From Lachnospiraceae bacterium (lineage in GTDB: Bacteria > Bacillota > Clostridia > Lachnospirales > Lachnospiraceae): DNA of 64,000 nucleotides. Position numbers and translations under genes: made by a program. Location of the stretch: contig JAIEFE010000019.1 of assembly GCA_029067085.1 (NCBI GenBank), forward strand, positions 151,699-215,698. The letters run 5' to 3'. This document shows, piece after piece, positions 25,788 through 34,467 of this stretch. Within the stretch, counting starts at the first letter, position 1. Every line of letters begins with the position of its first letter. The notes beneath the pieces were generated by a model. The model saw nothing but the letters and a program-made list of their open reading frames with translations. It made no database searches and was not told the DNA's origin.

Positions 25788-27071
25788 ATGAAAATATTAA
25801 AACGTATTCTGACAGGCATAGGAGTTTTGGCGGCGCTTTTGTGTGCCCTCATCATTATGTCCGCAGTCAATCCGGATATCACAGAGACGCTGTCTTCTCT
25901 GGTCATAGGAAACGGGTTTCCGGGCAGGGAGAAAACTGTACAGGAGGATGCCCCGGTTTCGGACAATTATGACTGGGATGAGCCGGAGGGGGAGTCTCTT
26001 GGAGCAGAGCCGGATTTTGAGGAGAATTTTGACGAGGATGTCGGTGAAGAGTCTGACATGGGAGAGGATTCGTCTGCAGATGATGCGGACGAAACGGCGT
26101 TTTTGTCGGAGGACAACGACTATAGCTATGACAGGTCTTCTTCCGGAGACGGAAATGACAGTGAACGCATCAAAGGCGCAAACGGTTACGAGGCGCCCTC
26201 CGAGCTGGATATCAAAGTGCCGGAAGCGGTGAACGGTAAGGGAGGCTATCAGCCCATCACGGAGAAATCCGAAGAGCTGCCGGGCGCCGAAGGCGGAGAG
26301 TACACAAGTACTCTGGGATACGGCGAGACGGGGGATGGCCTTTTTTTTGATGCCAATCTTTATCCCTACTATCAGATGATTGACCCAAAAGGTCAACACC
26401 TTTATCGCCAGATATATGCTAATGCGATTGTGATGAATGCCGCGTTCGTGCCAATCGAGGCGGTTCCCGTATCGCAGCTGAAGAATGTGGTGATGGCAGT
26501 GTACAACGATCACCCTGAGCTGTTTTGGCTGAATACGATATTTACCTGTAAGTATGACCAGAATAAGATCTGTGCCGAACTGGAGTTAGAATTTAATATG
26601 AAAAAGGAGGAGCTGGCGGCAGCCTCCACGGAGTTTTTCAACACCACGAACAGTCTTTTGACGCAGGTGGAGAATCTGGGAACGCCCTATGAAAAGGAAA
26701 GACGCCTGCACGATATCCTGATTGACAAGATTGCGTATGAGAAAGGTGCGGACAAAAATCAAAGTGCCTACAGTGCGTTGGTGGAAGGAAAGAGCGTGTG
26801 CGCGGGATATGCGAGAGCTTACCAGTACCTGATGCAGAGACTGGGAATTCCGTGTTACTATTGTACGGGTTTTGCAGGGACGGATCACGCCTGGAATATC
26901 GTAGCGATGGATGATGGTTATTATAACGTAGATCTGACCTGGGACGACACGCCGGGCGGTGAGTACGATTACTTTAACAAGACGGACAGCGATTATGCGG
27001 ATACGCATGTGAGGCGTGATCTTTCGGTAAATCTGCCTCGATGCGAAGGAGAGCGGTATCGGAATCTGTAG
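25788..27071 (+). CDS. Membrane-anchored transglutaminase-like protein
   Basis: A 427-residue surface protein. One N-terminal hydrophobic segment (about residues 8-27) anchors or exports it; residues 45-170 are a very acidic, low-complexity linker rich in Asp, Glu and Ser. The C-terminal domain is transglutaminase-like: S-V-C-A-G-Y-A-R-A-Y (Cys near 335), D-H-A-W-N-I-V (His) and V-D-L-T-W-D-D (Asp) give the Cys-His-Asp triad. It could be a cysteine protease or cross-linking enzyme outside the cell (family knowledge); the substrate is unknown. It lies 32 bases after the GH13 gene and is followed by a terminator. Confidence 0.78.
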   Translation: MKILKRILTGIGVLAALLCALIIMSAVNPDITETLSSLVIGNGFPGREKTVQEDAPVSDNYDWDEPEGESLGAEPDFEENFDEDVGEESDMGEDSSADDADETAFLSEDNDYSYDRSSSGDGNDSERIKGANGYEAPSELDIKVPEAVNGKGGYQPITEKSEELPGAEGGEYTSTLGYGETGDGLFFDANLYPYYQMIDPKGQHLYRQIYANAIVMNAAFVPIEAVPVSQLKNVVMAVYNDHPELFWLNTIFTCKYDQNKICAELELEFNMKKEELAAASTEFFNTTNSLLTQVENLGTPYEKERRLHDILIDKIAYEKGADKNQSAYSALVEGKSVCAGYARAYQYLMQRLGIPCYYCTGFAGTDHAWNIVAMDDGYYNVDLTWDDTPGGEYDYFNKTDSDYADTHVRRDLSVNLPRCEGERYRNL

Positions 27072-27082
27072 GAAAAACATCT

Positions 27083-27110
27083 AAGGGCTGATATAAAAAG
27101 CCCTTTTCTT
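27083..27110 (+). terminator. Rho-independent terminator after the transglutaminase gene
   Basis: AAGGGCT (27083-27089) pairs with AGCCCTT (27099-27105) and is followed by TTCTTAT. Confidence 0.7.
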
Positions 27111-27147
27111 ATGAGAAGAAGGCAGGGGAAAGTAAAAGGAGAACTGT

Positions 27148-29559
27148 ATGAGTATATTATGGGATGACAAGGCAGCCGTGGAGTGGGAAGAGGCATTTCC
27201 GATAGGGAATGGACGGATCGGCGCCATGATATTCGGCGGTCCCGGCTATGAGCATTTACAGCTGAATGAGGAGAGTATCTGGTATGGCGGTCCCGTGAAT
27301 AGGCTGAACCCGGATATGAAGGAAAATCTGCCCAAAATCAGGGAATTGATCTTTGCCGGAAGGATTGCAGAGGCGGAGAAGCTGATGTGGTTAACGATGT
27401 CCGGCTGCCCGAACGGTCAGCATCCTTATCAGACCTTAGGGGATATGACGATTGATTTTGATGCGTTCGGAGAGCCGGGAGAAATTACGGACTATCGCAG
27501 GGAATTGGATCTGGAGCAGGCTCTGCACAAAGTATCTTTTCGGAAAAACGGAGTATGGTATCAAAGGGAGACTATCTGCTGTAACCCGGTGAATGCCATT
27601 ATCATGCACATCACCACGCAGGCCGGAGGAAAGATCGGTTTTTGGGCCGGTCTGGATAGATGGAAATTTTTTGACGGTATAGAGAAAACCGCTGCCAATG
27701 AGATTTATCTCCATGGAAATCTGGGCAGAGGAGGCTATGAATTTGCAATGAAGCTTCGGGCAGAAGTCCGGGGCGGCAGTGTGAAGACAGTGGGTGAGCG
27801 TCTTGTGGTGGAAGATGCGCAGGAAGTAACGTTGTATTTTACGGCGGATTGTACCTATCACTATACAAAAGAGGAGAAGCAGGCAGCTCTTGACAAGTAC
27901 TTGGGGCAGCTTCCGACAGACCGTGAAAGCTGTCCCATGGATGCGGAGAAACGTTCCTGCTATGAGGAAGAAGAATGGTGGATACAGCAGGGACTGCAAA
28001 GGCTTCTGTGCGTTCATATGGATGAATGTCTGGATACCGCACAGGGAATGGGCTGGGAGAATCTGCTGGATGTCCATGTAAAGGACTATCGGAGTCTGTA
28101 TGGGAAAGTGGAACTTCATCTGGAGGGGGAGGAAGAAGGCGACAGACTTCCCACCTGTAAAAGAGTACGGCAGGCGGCTGAACAAACTGCGGATATCGGA
28201 CTGAGCAAGCTGTATTTTGATTATGGAAGGTATCTCTTAATTGCCTGCAGCAGAAAGGGAACTCTGCCTGCAACCTTACAGGGGCTGTGGAACAAGGACA
28301 TGACTCCGCCGTGGGATTGTAAATATACCGTCAACATCAATACGGAGATGAATTACTGGCCGGCAGAGAGCTGTGATCTTTCAGAATGCCATTTGCCCTT
28401 GTTTGAATTGTTAAAGAAAATGCTGCCGGATGGCAGGCGGACGGCACGGGAGATGTACGGCTGCAGGGGATGGGTTTGTCATCACAATACGGATGTTCAC
28501 GGAGATACCGTTCCGCAGGATCTCTGGATCCCGGGAACGTATTGGGTCATGGGTGCTGCATGGCTGTGTACTCACCAGTGGACACATTATCAGTACACGA
28601 AAGACATGAGCTTTTTACAGGAACAGTTCCCTATCATGTGTGAGGCAGCGCTGTTTTTCCGGGATTTTCTGGTAGAGCATGAAGGGTATCTGGTGACCTG
28701 CCCTTCCGTTTCACCGGAGAATACCTATATTTTGCCAAGTGGTGAGAAGGGGGCAAACGGTTACGGCGTGACTATGGACAATCAGATCCTGCGGGATCTG
28801 TTTGGACAATGTGTGGCGGCGTATCACGAACTAACCCGGGTGAAAGCTTTGACACAGGAAGTAAAAGCGGCACTGAGAGAAGCGCAGATCGATGATGTGG
28901 AGCAGTTCGTGGAAATCATCGGTAAGATGCGGGAGCAGTTGAAACCTACACAGATAGGACCCAGAGGAACGATTTTGGAGTGGCAGGAGGACTATGAGGA
29001 GTGGGAGCCGGGACATCGGCATATATCCCATCTCTACGGACTGCACCCCTCTGAGCAGATTACCATGGACGGTACGCCGGAACTTGCTGCGGCAGCCGGA
29101 AAGACACTGGAATTCAGATTGTCGCATGGAGGCGGACATACGGGCTGGAGCAGGGCATGGATCATCAATCATTATGCAAAGCTTTGGGATGGAGAAAGGG
29201 CATATTATCATTTGCAGCAGCTTTTTGCCAATTCTACTTATCCGAACCTGTTTGATAAACATCCGCCGTTTCAGATTGACGGGAATTTCGGAGCGACAGC
29301 GGCCATTGCGGAGATGCTTGTTCAGAATACGCAGGAGCGCATTGTGCTTTTGCCGGCATTGCCGTCTGCGTGGAAAAAAGGGAGTGTGAGGGGACTTCGT
29401 CTAAAAGGCGGCGCGTCTATTGACCTGTCATGGGAAGACGGGAAGTTATGCAAATGTGAGATCACCGCGGACAAGGCATTCCATAGCCGGCTTTGTCTGG
29501 GAGAAGAGAAAAGAGAAGTAATTTTGCAGGAAGGAGAGCGGATTACGCTTTTGTTTTAG
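27148..29559 (+). CDS. GH95 alpha-L-fucosidase
   Basis: An 803-residue GH95 enzyme, an inverting alpha-1,2-L-fucosidase (some members act on alpha-L-galactose). The family start W-x-E-A-F-P-I-G-N-G-R-I-G-A-M and L-N-E-E-S-I-W-Y-G-G is intact. Residues equivalent to those of Bifidobacterium AfcA are visible: N396 and N398 in N-I-N-T-E-M-N-Y-W-P, general acid E524 in P-S-V-S-P-E-N, and D711 in Q-I-D-G-N-F-G. No signal peptide is seen, so it should act on imported oligosaccharides. ATG 27148 follows AAAGGAGA. The FucU-type mutarotase at 36.6 kb may process the released fucose (inference). Confidence 0.92.
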   Translation: MSILWDDKAAVEWEEAFPIGNGRIGAMIFGGPGYEHLQLNEESIWYGGPVNRLNPDMKENLPKIRELIFAGRIAEAEKLMWLTMSGCPNGQHPYQTLGDMTIDFDAFGEPGEITDYRRELDLEQALHKVSFRKNGVWYQRETICCNPVNAIIMHITTQAGGKIGFWAGLDRWKFFDGIEKTAANEIYLHGNLGRGGYEFAMKLRAEVRGGSVKTVGERLVVEDAQEVTLYFTADCTYHYTKEEKQAALDKYLGQLPTDRESCPMDAEKRSCYEEEEWWIQQGLQRLLCVHMDECLDTAQGMGWENLLDVHVKDYRSLYGKVELHLEGEEEGDRLPTCKRVRQAAEQTADIGLSKLYFDYGRYLLIACSRKGTLPATLQGLWNKDMTPPWDCKYTVNINTEMNYWPAESCDLSECHLPLFELLKKMLPDGRRTAREMYGCRGWVCHHNTDVHGDTVPQDLWIPGTYWVMGAAWLCTHQWTHYQYTKDMSFLQEQFPIMCEAALFFRDFLVEHEGYLVTCPSVSPENTYILPSGEKGANGYGVTMDNQILRDLFGQCVAAYHELTRVKALTQEVKAALREAQIDDVEQFVEIIGKMREQLKPTQIGPRGTILEWQEDYEEWEPGHRHISHLYGLHPSEQITMDGTPELAAAAGKTLEFRLSHGGGHTGWSRAWIINHYAKLWDGERAYYHLQQLFANSTYPNLFDKHPPFQIDGNFGATAAIAEMLVQNTQERIVLLPALPSAWKKGSVRGLRLKGGASIDLSWEDGKLCKCEITADKAFHSRLCLGEEKREVILQEGERITLLF

Positions 29560-29570
29560 CAGGAATAACA

Positions 29571-29614
29571 TATATTCCCTTCTATATGACAGTGTGTCTC
29601 CAGAAGGGAATATA
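29571..29614. terminator. Perfect inverted repeat between convergent genes
   Basis: TATATTCCCTTCT (29571-29583) is exactly inverted at 29602-29614 with an 18-base loop. It lies between the converging GH95 gene and the minus-strand anti-sigma candidate and probably ends transcription from both sides, although no long T-tract follows on either strand. Confidence 0.65.
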
Positions 29615-29630
29615 CGTGAAGACTTTAAGC

Positions 29631-30143
29631 TTATTTTTTCAGCTCCTCAAGATTCTGCACCAGCCGTATTCCTGCAAGCTGCGCAATTTCCTCGCGCACC
29701 TTTTCAGTGTCGGCATCCAGCCGGACGCTGAGCCGGTAGTTAAAAGAATTCTTCAACGGATTTTCCGTGAAGGCGGCGGTCAGTTCTTCATCTAAGTAGT
29801 TACTGCTGAACTCGTTCCAGGCCTCATCACCGGAAACGAAGCGGCAGGAGGAAACGCCGGGAATCTGAGAAAGCTTTCCGCCGATACGGTCAATCTCTGC
29901 CTGAGACAGACCGCTCTCCATAAAGACCGCCAGGTTCTTTTCCTGATAGACATTGTAGGCAAAAGAAGTGGTGCCGGAGATCAGGATCGCGAAAGCGGCG
30001 ATCAGGGCAGCAGCGGTTTTGGAACAGCGGGCATAAAAGGGATGTTTCGTCCGATGGACAGTGCAGTTTTGTATCAAGGTGTCAGCCAGCTCTGCGGGCA
30101 TGGCGATAGCATTTTTAATCTGTAACATATCAGTTTTATTCAT
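29631..30143 (-). CDS. Anti-sigma-like membrane protein with FtsX extracellular domain
   Basis: A 170-residue bitopic protein encoded directly after an ECF sigma factor, sharing ATGA (4-base overlap). Residues 1-40 are cytoplasmic, a membrane segment spans about 43-62, and residues 70-165 match the extracellular domain of FtsX: V-F-M-E-S-G-L-S then I-P-G-V-S-S-C-R-F-V-S, E-A-W-N-E-F and the hallmark E-N-P-L-K-N-S-F. In FtsX this domain passes signals to peptidoglycan hydrolases. Here it lacks the permease, so it may act as the sensor of an anti-sigma factor (inference from layout). No zinc-binding anti-sigma motif is present in the N-terminus. Confidence 0.7.
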   Translation of the reverse strand: MNKTDMLQIKNAIAMPAELADTLIQNCTVHRTKHPFYARCSKTAAALIAAFAILISGTTSFAYNVYQEKNLAVFMESGLSQAEIDRIGGKLSQIPGVSSCRFVSGDEAWNEFSSNYLDEELTAAFTENPLKNSFNYRLSVRLDADTEKVREEIAQLAGIRLVQNLEELKK

Positions 30144-30679
30144 ATAGTTCCTCCATTCAATTTATTTAAGGTTTGGAAAGCATTCTCGACTGGAAACTCG
30201 GGAACGGTTTTCGGTTCAGATAATGCAAGCTTTAAGGCTTCTCTGCCGCGCTGCATTCGCTTTTTTACGGCATTTTCCGACAGATGGAGAACTTTCGCGA
30301 TCTCCGCAACAGAATACCCTTCGAAATAGTGCAAGATCAGAACGCTCTTCCATTTCGCAGGCAGTGCGTATAGTTCCTCCAGATGTGCCTGCTGTTCCGG
30401 GGCAGGCAGATATTCCCGGAGCAGATCCAGGTCTGTGTAGGCGTGTTTCCTGCGGAACCGCAGACAGTCCATACAACAGTTATTGGTGACTCGAAGCAGC
30501 CATGCCCGCTCGTGTTCTGTGGATACAAAGGAAGGTGCCTTTTCCAGAAAACGGAGCAGTACCTCCTGCAAAACATCCTGAACATCATGGGGATTACCCA
30601 GCAGCAGATAGGCACTCCGATAAAGAGCGTTGCCGTGAACATCCAGAATATGACGGATATCCGTCTCATTTGTGTGCAT
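30140..30679 (-). CDS. ECF RNA polymerase sigma factor (first system)
   Basis: A 179-residue ECF-type sigma-70 factor. Region 2 (about 12-78) has Y-L-L-L-G-N-P-H-D-V-Q-D-V-L-Q-E-V and R-A-W-L-L-R-V-T-N-N; region 4 (about 95-150) has the helix-turn-helix Y-S-V-A-E-I-A-K-V-L-H-L-S-E-N-A-V-K-K-R. Region 3 is absent, as in all ECF factors. Start ATG 30679 follows GAAAGGAG on the minus strand. Its partner gene overlaps by four bases. A promoter of ECF type lies 40 bases upstream, suggesting autoregulation. Confidence 0.9.
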   Translation of the reverse strand: MHTNETDIRHILDVHGNALYRSAYLLLGNPHDVQDVLQEVLLRFLEKAPSFVSTEHERAWLLRVTNNCCMDCLRFRRKHAYTDLDLLREYLPAPEQQAHLEELYALPAKWKSVLILHYFEGYSVAEIAKVLHLSENAVKKRMQRGREALKLALSEPKTVPEFPVENAFQTLNKLNGGTI

Positions 30680-30720
30680 AACATCTCCTTTCTCTTGATC
30701 CGTTTTAAGAGGCCTCTTGT

Positions 30721-30753
30721 CCTATATACGGCAGGCAGAGCGGATTGGTGACA
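30721..30753 (-). promoter_or_regulatory. Candidate ECF-type promoter of the first sigma operon
   Basis: Read on the minus strand: TGTCACC (30753-30747), a 16-base spacer, then CGTATATAGG (30730-30721). The TGt.ACC / CGTAT layout is typical of ECF promoters, and its place just upstream of the sigma gene fits autoregulation. Confidence 0.55.
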
Positions 30754-30845
30754 GGAAAATTTGTTTTTTTCTTCAATTTATTTTATTATATAGGAAACCG
30801 CGACAGCCGGATTAAAAAATTGGCAGTAAACAGGAGGAAGCTAAT

Positions 30846-31871
30846 ATGCTATCATTTGAGAGCGATTATATACAGGGAGCCCATGAAAAGATTCTGGAGC
30901 GTTTGGCGGAGACAAACAGGGAGCCGTTGTCCGGCTATGGGAATGACAAATACTGTGAGAGTGCGAAGGAAAAGATCAGAAAAACCTGTGGTTGTGAAGA
31001 GGCGGAGATTTTTTTCCTGACGGGCGGCACGCAGACCAATATGGTGGTGATCAGTTCCATGCTCAGACCCTATGAGGGTGTGGTTGCGGCTCAGACCGGG
31101 CACGTCAGCCTCCACGAGGCGGGAGCCATCGAGCACAGCGGCCACAAGGTGCTCACGATCCCGGAGCATGAGGGGAAGATTGACGCGGCGGAGCTTGCGG
31201 CGTATCTGAAGGCCTACTGGGAGGACGCCAATTACGAACATATGGTCTTCCCGGGCATGGTGTACATCACGCACCCCACCGAGTACGGTACCCTGTACAC
31301 ATCGGCGGAGCTTACGGCCATTGCCGAAATATGCAGCACATACAAAATTCCGTTGTTTCTGGATGGTGCAAGGCTGGGCTATGGTCTGATGAGCCGCGAA
31401 ACGGATGTGACGCTTCCCATGATCGCTGCTCTGTGCGATGTGTTCTATATCGGCGGTACAAAGGTGGGGGCCCTCTGTGGGGAGGCGGTGGTCTTTCCGA
31501 AAAAGAATATGCCGCCTCACTTTATGACGATGGCAAAGCAGAAAGGGGCGCTCCTCGCGAAGGGACGGCTTTTGGGCGTGCAATTTGATGTCCTTTTTAC
31601 GGACGATCTGTATTTTACGATCAGCAGACATGCCATTGATATGGCGGAAATGTTAAAACAGGTGTTTCGGGAAAAGAAGAAACGGTTTTTTCTGGATTCT
31701 CCTACGAATCAGCAGTTCCTTATTCTGGAGGATGCGGAGATTACACGTTTGAGAGAGCAGGTGGCCTTTGAAATCTGGGAGAGATACGATGAAACCCATA
31801 CGGTCGTGCGCTTTGCGACAAGCTGGGCCACTGAGCCGGAGGATGTGGAACGCCTGCGGGAGTTTATTTAA
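30846..31871 (+). CDS. Low-specificity L-threonine aldolase / beta-eliminating lyase
   Basis: A 341-residue PLP enzyme of the aromatic-lyase/threonine-aldolase family, which cleaves L-threonine or allo-threonine to glycine and acetaldehyde. The cofactor lysine is K206 in I-G-G-T-K-V-G; the D-G-A-R-L-G-Y motif before it supplies the PLP-binding Asp, and L-T-G-G-T-Q-T-N-M lies near 55. ATG 30846 follows CAGGAGG. It is divergent from the first ECF sigma operon and in the same direction as the second. No link to either sigma system is evident. Confidence 0.88.
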   Translation: MLSFESDYIQGAHEKILERLAETNREPLSGYGNDKYCESAKEKIRKTCGCEEAEIFFLTGGTQTNMVVISSMLRPYEGVVAAQTGHVSLHEAGAIEHSGHKVLTIPEHEGKIDAAELAAYLKAYWEDANYEHMVFPGMVYITHPTEYGTLYTSAELTAIAEICSTYKIPLFLDGARLGYGLMSRETDVTLPMIAALCDVFYIGGTKVGALCGEAVVFPKKNMPPHFMTMAKQKGALLAKGRLLGVQFDVLFTDDLYFTISRHAIDMAEMLKQVFREKKKRFFLDSPTNQQFLILEDAEITRLREQVAFEIWERYDETHTVVRFATSWATEPEDVERLREFI

Positions 31872-31880
31872 GAAATAAGA

Positions 31881-31919
31881 TGCAACCTTATAACCAGTTG
31901 GCAGGTATTATCAGTAGAG
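31881..31919 (+). promoter_or_regulatory. ECF-type promoter of the second sigma operon
   Basis: TGCAACCTT (31881-31889), a 14-base spacer, GGTATTA (31904-31910), then two bases and AGTAGAG (31913-31919). Exactly the same blocks with the same spacing occur at 39511-39549 upstream of the VWA lipoprotein gene. The pair is strong evidence for a shared, sigma-specific promoter. Confidence 0.75.
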
Positions 31920-31971
31920 CCATGTAAGAGGCATGCGGCTGCACTGCCTTTTACACGAAATGAGGCTATTT

Positions 31972-32469
31972 ATGACGAAAGAGGAACAGATCACAGCGGA
32001 GGCGGCGATAGATCGATACGCCGACATGGTGTATCGTCTGGCGCTTGCGCAGATGAAAAACAGAACAGATGCGGACGACCTTTTTCAGGAGGTGTTTGTC
32101 CGCCTGGTCAGTCATATCGGGGAATTACAATCTTGGGAGCATGTGAAGGCGTGGCTGATCAGGGTGACGATCAATTGCGCAAAAAAGCACTTTGACCTGT
32201 ATTGGAATAAAAATGTGGACTATCTGGAGGATGAGGCGAAGCTTCGCGGTGAGGAAGCCTATGAGCCGCCGGAGGAACATCCCGTCAGAGGGGCTGTTTC
32301 AAAGCTCCCGCCAAAGTATCGAATGGCGGTGCATCTCTTCTACTATGAGGAACTTTCGGTTGCGGAGATTGCGGCTTTTACCGGGCAGAAGGAGGGCACC
32401 GTCAAATCACAGCTCCATCGGGCGAGAGAGATGCTAAAGGAGCTGTTGGAAGATGTCGGAGCCGGGTAG
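31972..32469 (+). CDS. ECF RNA polymerase sigma factor (second system)
   Basis: A 165-residue ECF sigma factor. Region 2 shows D-M-V-Y-R-L-A-L-A-Q-M-K-N and A-D-D-L-F-Q-E-V-F-V-R-L; region 4 shows L-S-V-A-E-I-A-A-F-T-G-Q-K-E-G-T-V-K-S-Q-L-H-R-A, the classical helix-turn-helix. ATG 31972 is chosen with GAGG at 31962-31965; an in-frame ATG at 31933 lacks a site. The next gene encodes a membrane protein that is probably its anti-sigma factor. The upstream ECF promoter implies positive autoregulation. Confidence 0.9.
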   Translation: MTKEEQITAEAAIDRYADMVYRLALAQMKNRTDADDLFQEVFVRLVSHIGELQSWEHVKAWLIRVTINCAKKHFDLYWNKNVDYLEDEAKLRGEEAYEPPEEHPVRGAVSKLPPKYRMAVHLFYYEELSVAEIAAFTGQKEGTVKSQLHRAREMLKELLEDVGAG

Positions 32470-32514
32470 GAAAGATTATGTAAAAACCGTTTAGATGGAA
32501 AAAGGAAGTTGTGG

Positions 32515-33438
32515 ATGATGACAGAGCAGTACAAGGATTCCTATCAAAATAAATACAGAGAAGAGATCGCGCAGGTACATGCGCCCCAAAGCCTGATCGA
32601 GCGGACAAAGGCGGCTATGCGTGAAGAGGAAAAGCGGCTTGCACGGGCAGCTGTGTCGGGGAGAGGGACGGCTGTGGAAGCGATAGAGATGACCTATGCA
32701 AATGACAGCAGGCAGAGCAGAAAATTTTCTGTTCGCAGTTTTGCTTACCCGTTGACAGCAGCTGCAGCGGTCCTGATCCTGGCGTCGGTGTCTCTGACCA
32801 TGCGGGGCCTTAAATCCGGGGATATGGCGCCTGCGGCGGATACAGCCTATAGTGGAGCGGCTGAAAACGGTGCGGTTTATGAGAAATCTGCAGACTTTGA
32901 TGCAGGGTTTGCAGAAAGTGTGGAAGAGGCAGCGGTTGAGACGGCGGAAGAAGCAGGAGATATGGCGCCTGCGGCCGGAGCGGCGGTGACTGAAAGCGCA
33001 GCAGCGGAAGCGCCTGCAGAGGATGATGCGCCGGCTGTCAACAGGGAGCACAAAACTATGAGCGCGGCAAATGATATGATACAGAATCAGAGCGCCACGG
33101 TCGGTGCGGAAGAGTCCGAAGCTGAGAGAGAAGAAGCCGCGCAGGAAAAGAAGGAAGCTGTAGAGGACAGCCTTGCCGATATGGCGGCAGACAAAGACAG
33201 CATTATTATGGAAGAAGTTGAGAAAAAGCCTGCGTTCTGTGATCTTCCTGACGCGAAAACCTATGTCTATGAGGAAGAAACTTTTATCGTCAGAAATGAG
33301 AGAGCCGGATGGGTGGCATATGTGGAGACAGAAAATGGAGCGGGATATCTATTCCGCGGAGAGATGGAGGATGTGGACGAATTGTTAGAAGCGGCGAGCC
33401 AATCTCTGGCGGAAATAAAGGCCAGACAGAATCAGTGA
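32515..33438 (+). CDS. Putative membrane anti-sigma factor with Ala/Glu-rich linker
   Basis: A 307-residue protein following the second ECF sigma gene after 45 bases. The N-terminal 75 residues are charged and helical (A-P-Q-S-L-I-E-R-T-K-A-A-M is typical of clostridial anti-sigma proteins). One membrane segment lies near residues 78-96. Residues about 100-230 are a long acidic, Ala-rich linker in which D-M-A-P-A-A occurs twice. A small C-terminal domain (C-D-L-P-D-A-K-T-Y-V-Y-E-E-E) ends it. Position and topology suggest it holds the sigma factor at the membrane; the signal is unknown. AAAGGAAG precedes ATG 32515; ATG 32518 is also possible. Confidence 0.68.
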   Translation: MMTEQYKDSYQNKYREEIAQVHAPQSLIERTKAAMREEEKRLARAAVSGRGTAVEAIEMTYANDSRQSRKFSVRSFAYPLTAAAAVLILASVSLTMRGLKSGDMAPAADTAYSGAAENGAVYEKSADFDAGFAESVEEAAVETAEEAGDMAPAAGAAVTESAAAEAPAEDDAPAVNREHKTMSAANDMIQNQSATVGAEESEAEREEAAQEKKEAVEDSLADMAADKDSIIMEEVEKKPAFCDLPDAKTYVYEEETFIVRNERAGWVAYVETENGAGYLFRGEMEDVDELLEAASQSLAEIKARQNQ

Positions 33439-33439
33439 T

Positions 33440-34297
33440 CTAGAGATCCAGCTGTTTTCTGTATTCTCTGGGGCTTGTCCGGTAAAAGTTCCGGAAGGCA
33501 GAAGAAAAGTGTTCAATAGAAGAATATCCCAGATCTTCTGCAATAGAGGTAATGCTTCTGGTCTTATCGGAGAGCAAAATAGCTGCGACGGACATGCGGG
33601 CTTCCGCCTTTTTCTGCTGAAATGATTTTCCGTAGTATTCCATAAGCAGCCGCTGCGTCTGTCTTGTGCTGAGATTCAGTTTAGCGGCAAGAACATCTAA
33701 GGAAAGGGACTGGTATTCATAGAGAAAATATTCTTCTATAATGATAGATTTCGATTCGGACATGTTATGCGGGGAGAAGGAAGTCTGAGAGATTCGGCGT
33801 TGTTCATAATTGCGCACCATATAAATAAGGAGCTGCGATAAAAGCAGTCTTACCTCATTCTGATAACCGGTATAACAATGCTCCAGTTCTTCAAATAGCT
33901 GTTTCATCAGGGAATGGATGCCCTGTGTGTCCTCACCGAGCCAAAAAGGCATGGAAGTAAAGGCATTGATCACGGGAGATTTTTTTTGCTTCTGTGATGC
34001 AGTGCGGATTTTTAAATAGACACAGTATTCCTGCATAGGGTCTGATTGGATCGGAGTCTGTGCATGTTCTACATGAGGCCCCGTGACATAGAGTGTGTTA
34101 GGGGTTATGTCGTAATAGTGACCGTCTGCGATCAACTTACCCCGTCCGAAAGGGATATAATGGATTTCGTAGCAGCCATTGCCGTGACTGTGAGAGGGGA
34201 TCGTTCTGGTAAAACGTTCAAACACGATATTCAATGCGTGTATCTGAATATTATCCATAGTAAAATGAATGTCCATATCTGTATATAAAGTTTTCAT
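33440..34297 (-). CDS. AraC-family transcriptional regulator
   Basis: A 285-residue regulator with an N-terminal cupin sensor (H-S-H-G-N-G-C-Y-E-I-H-Y near residue 35) and a C-terminal double helix-turn-helix ending G-Y-S-S-I-E-H-F-S-S-A-F-R-N-F-Y and S-P-R-E-Y-R. ATG 34297 (minus strand) is preceded by GGGAGGGG; the longer frame from 34438 crosses AT-rich non-coding DNA. It is divergent from the dehydrogenase-AKR-mutarotase-GH31 operon and most likely controls it (inference from layout). Confidence 0.88.
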   Translation of the reverse strand: MKTLYTDMDIHFTMDNIQIHALNIVFERFTRTIPSHSHGNGCYEIHYIPFGRGKLIADGHYYDITPNTLYVTGPHVEHAQTPIQSDPMQEYCVYLKIRTASQKQKKSPVINAFTSMPFWLGEDTQGIHSLMKQLFEELEHCYTGYQNEVRLLLSQLLIYMVRNYEQRRISQTSFSPHNMSESKSIIIEEYFLYEYQSLSLDVLAAKLNLSTRQTQRLLMEYYGKSFQQKKAEARMSVAAILLSDKTRSITSIAEDLGYSSIEHFSSAFRNFYRTSPREYRKQLDL

Positions 34298-34321
34298 GAA
34301 AAACCCCTCCCGGATACAGTA

Positions 34322-34379
34322 TATCATATTAAAGTTATAAAAACACGACATATTTTTATATAAAACGGCAGATATGATA
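34322..34379. promoter_or_regulatory. Possible regulator operator in the divergent promoter region
   Basis: TATCATAT (34322-34329) is inverted as ATATGATA (34372-34379) in the AT-rich gap between the AraC gene and the operon it probably controls. A TATAAT at 34403-34408 would be the operon's -10 box; no good -35 is seen, which fits activator dependence. Confidence 0.35.
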
Positions 34380-34467
34380 CTTAAAATTTTCCGCTGACAG
34401 ATTATAATGAAACTATAAAAGAATTTGAAAATTCGCACCGTGCAGGTGCAGAAAGCGGGGGAAAGGT

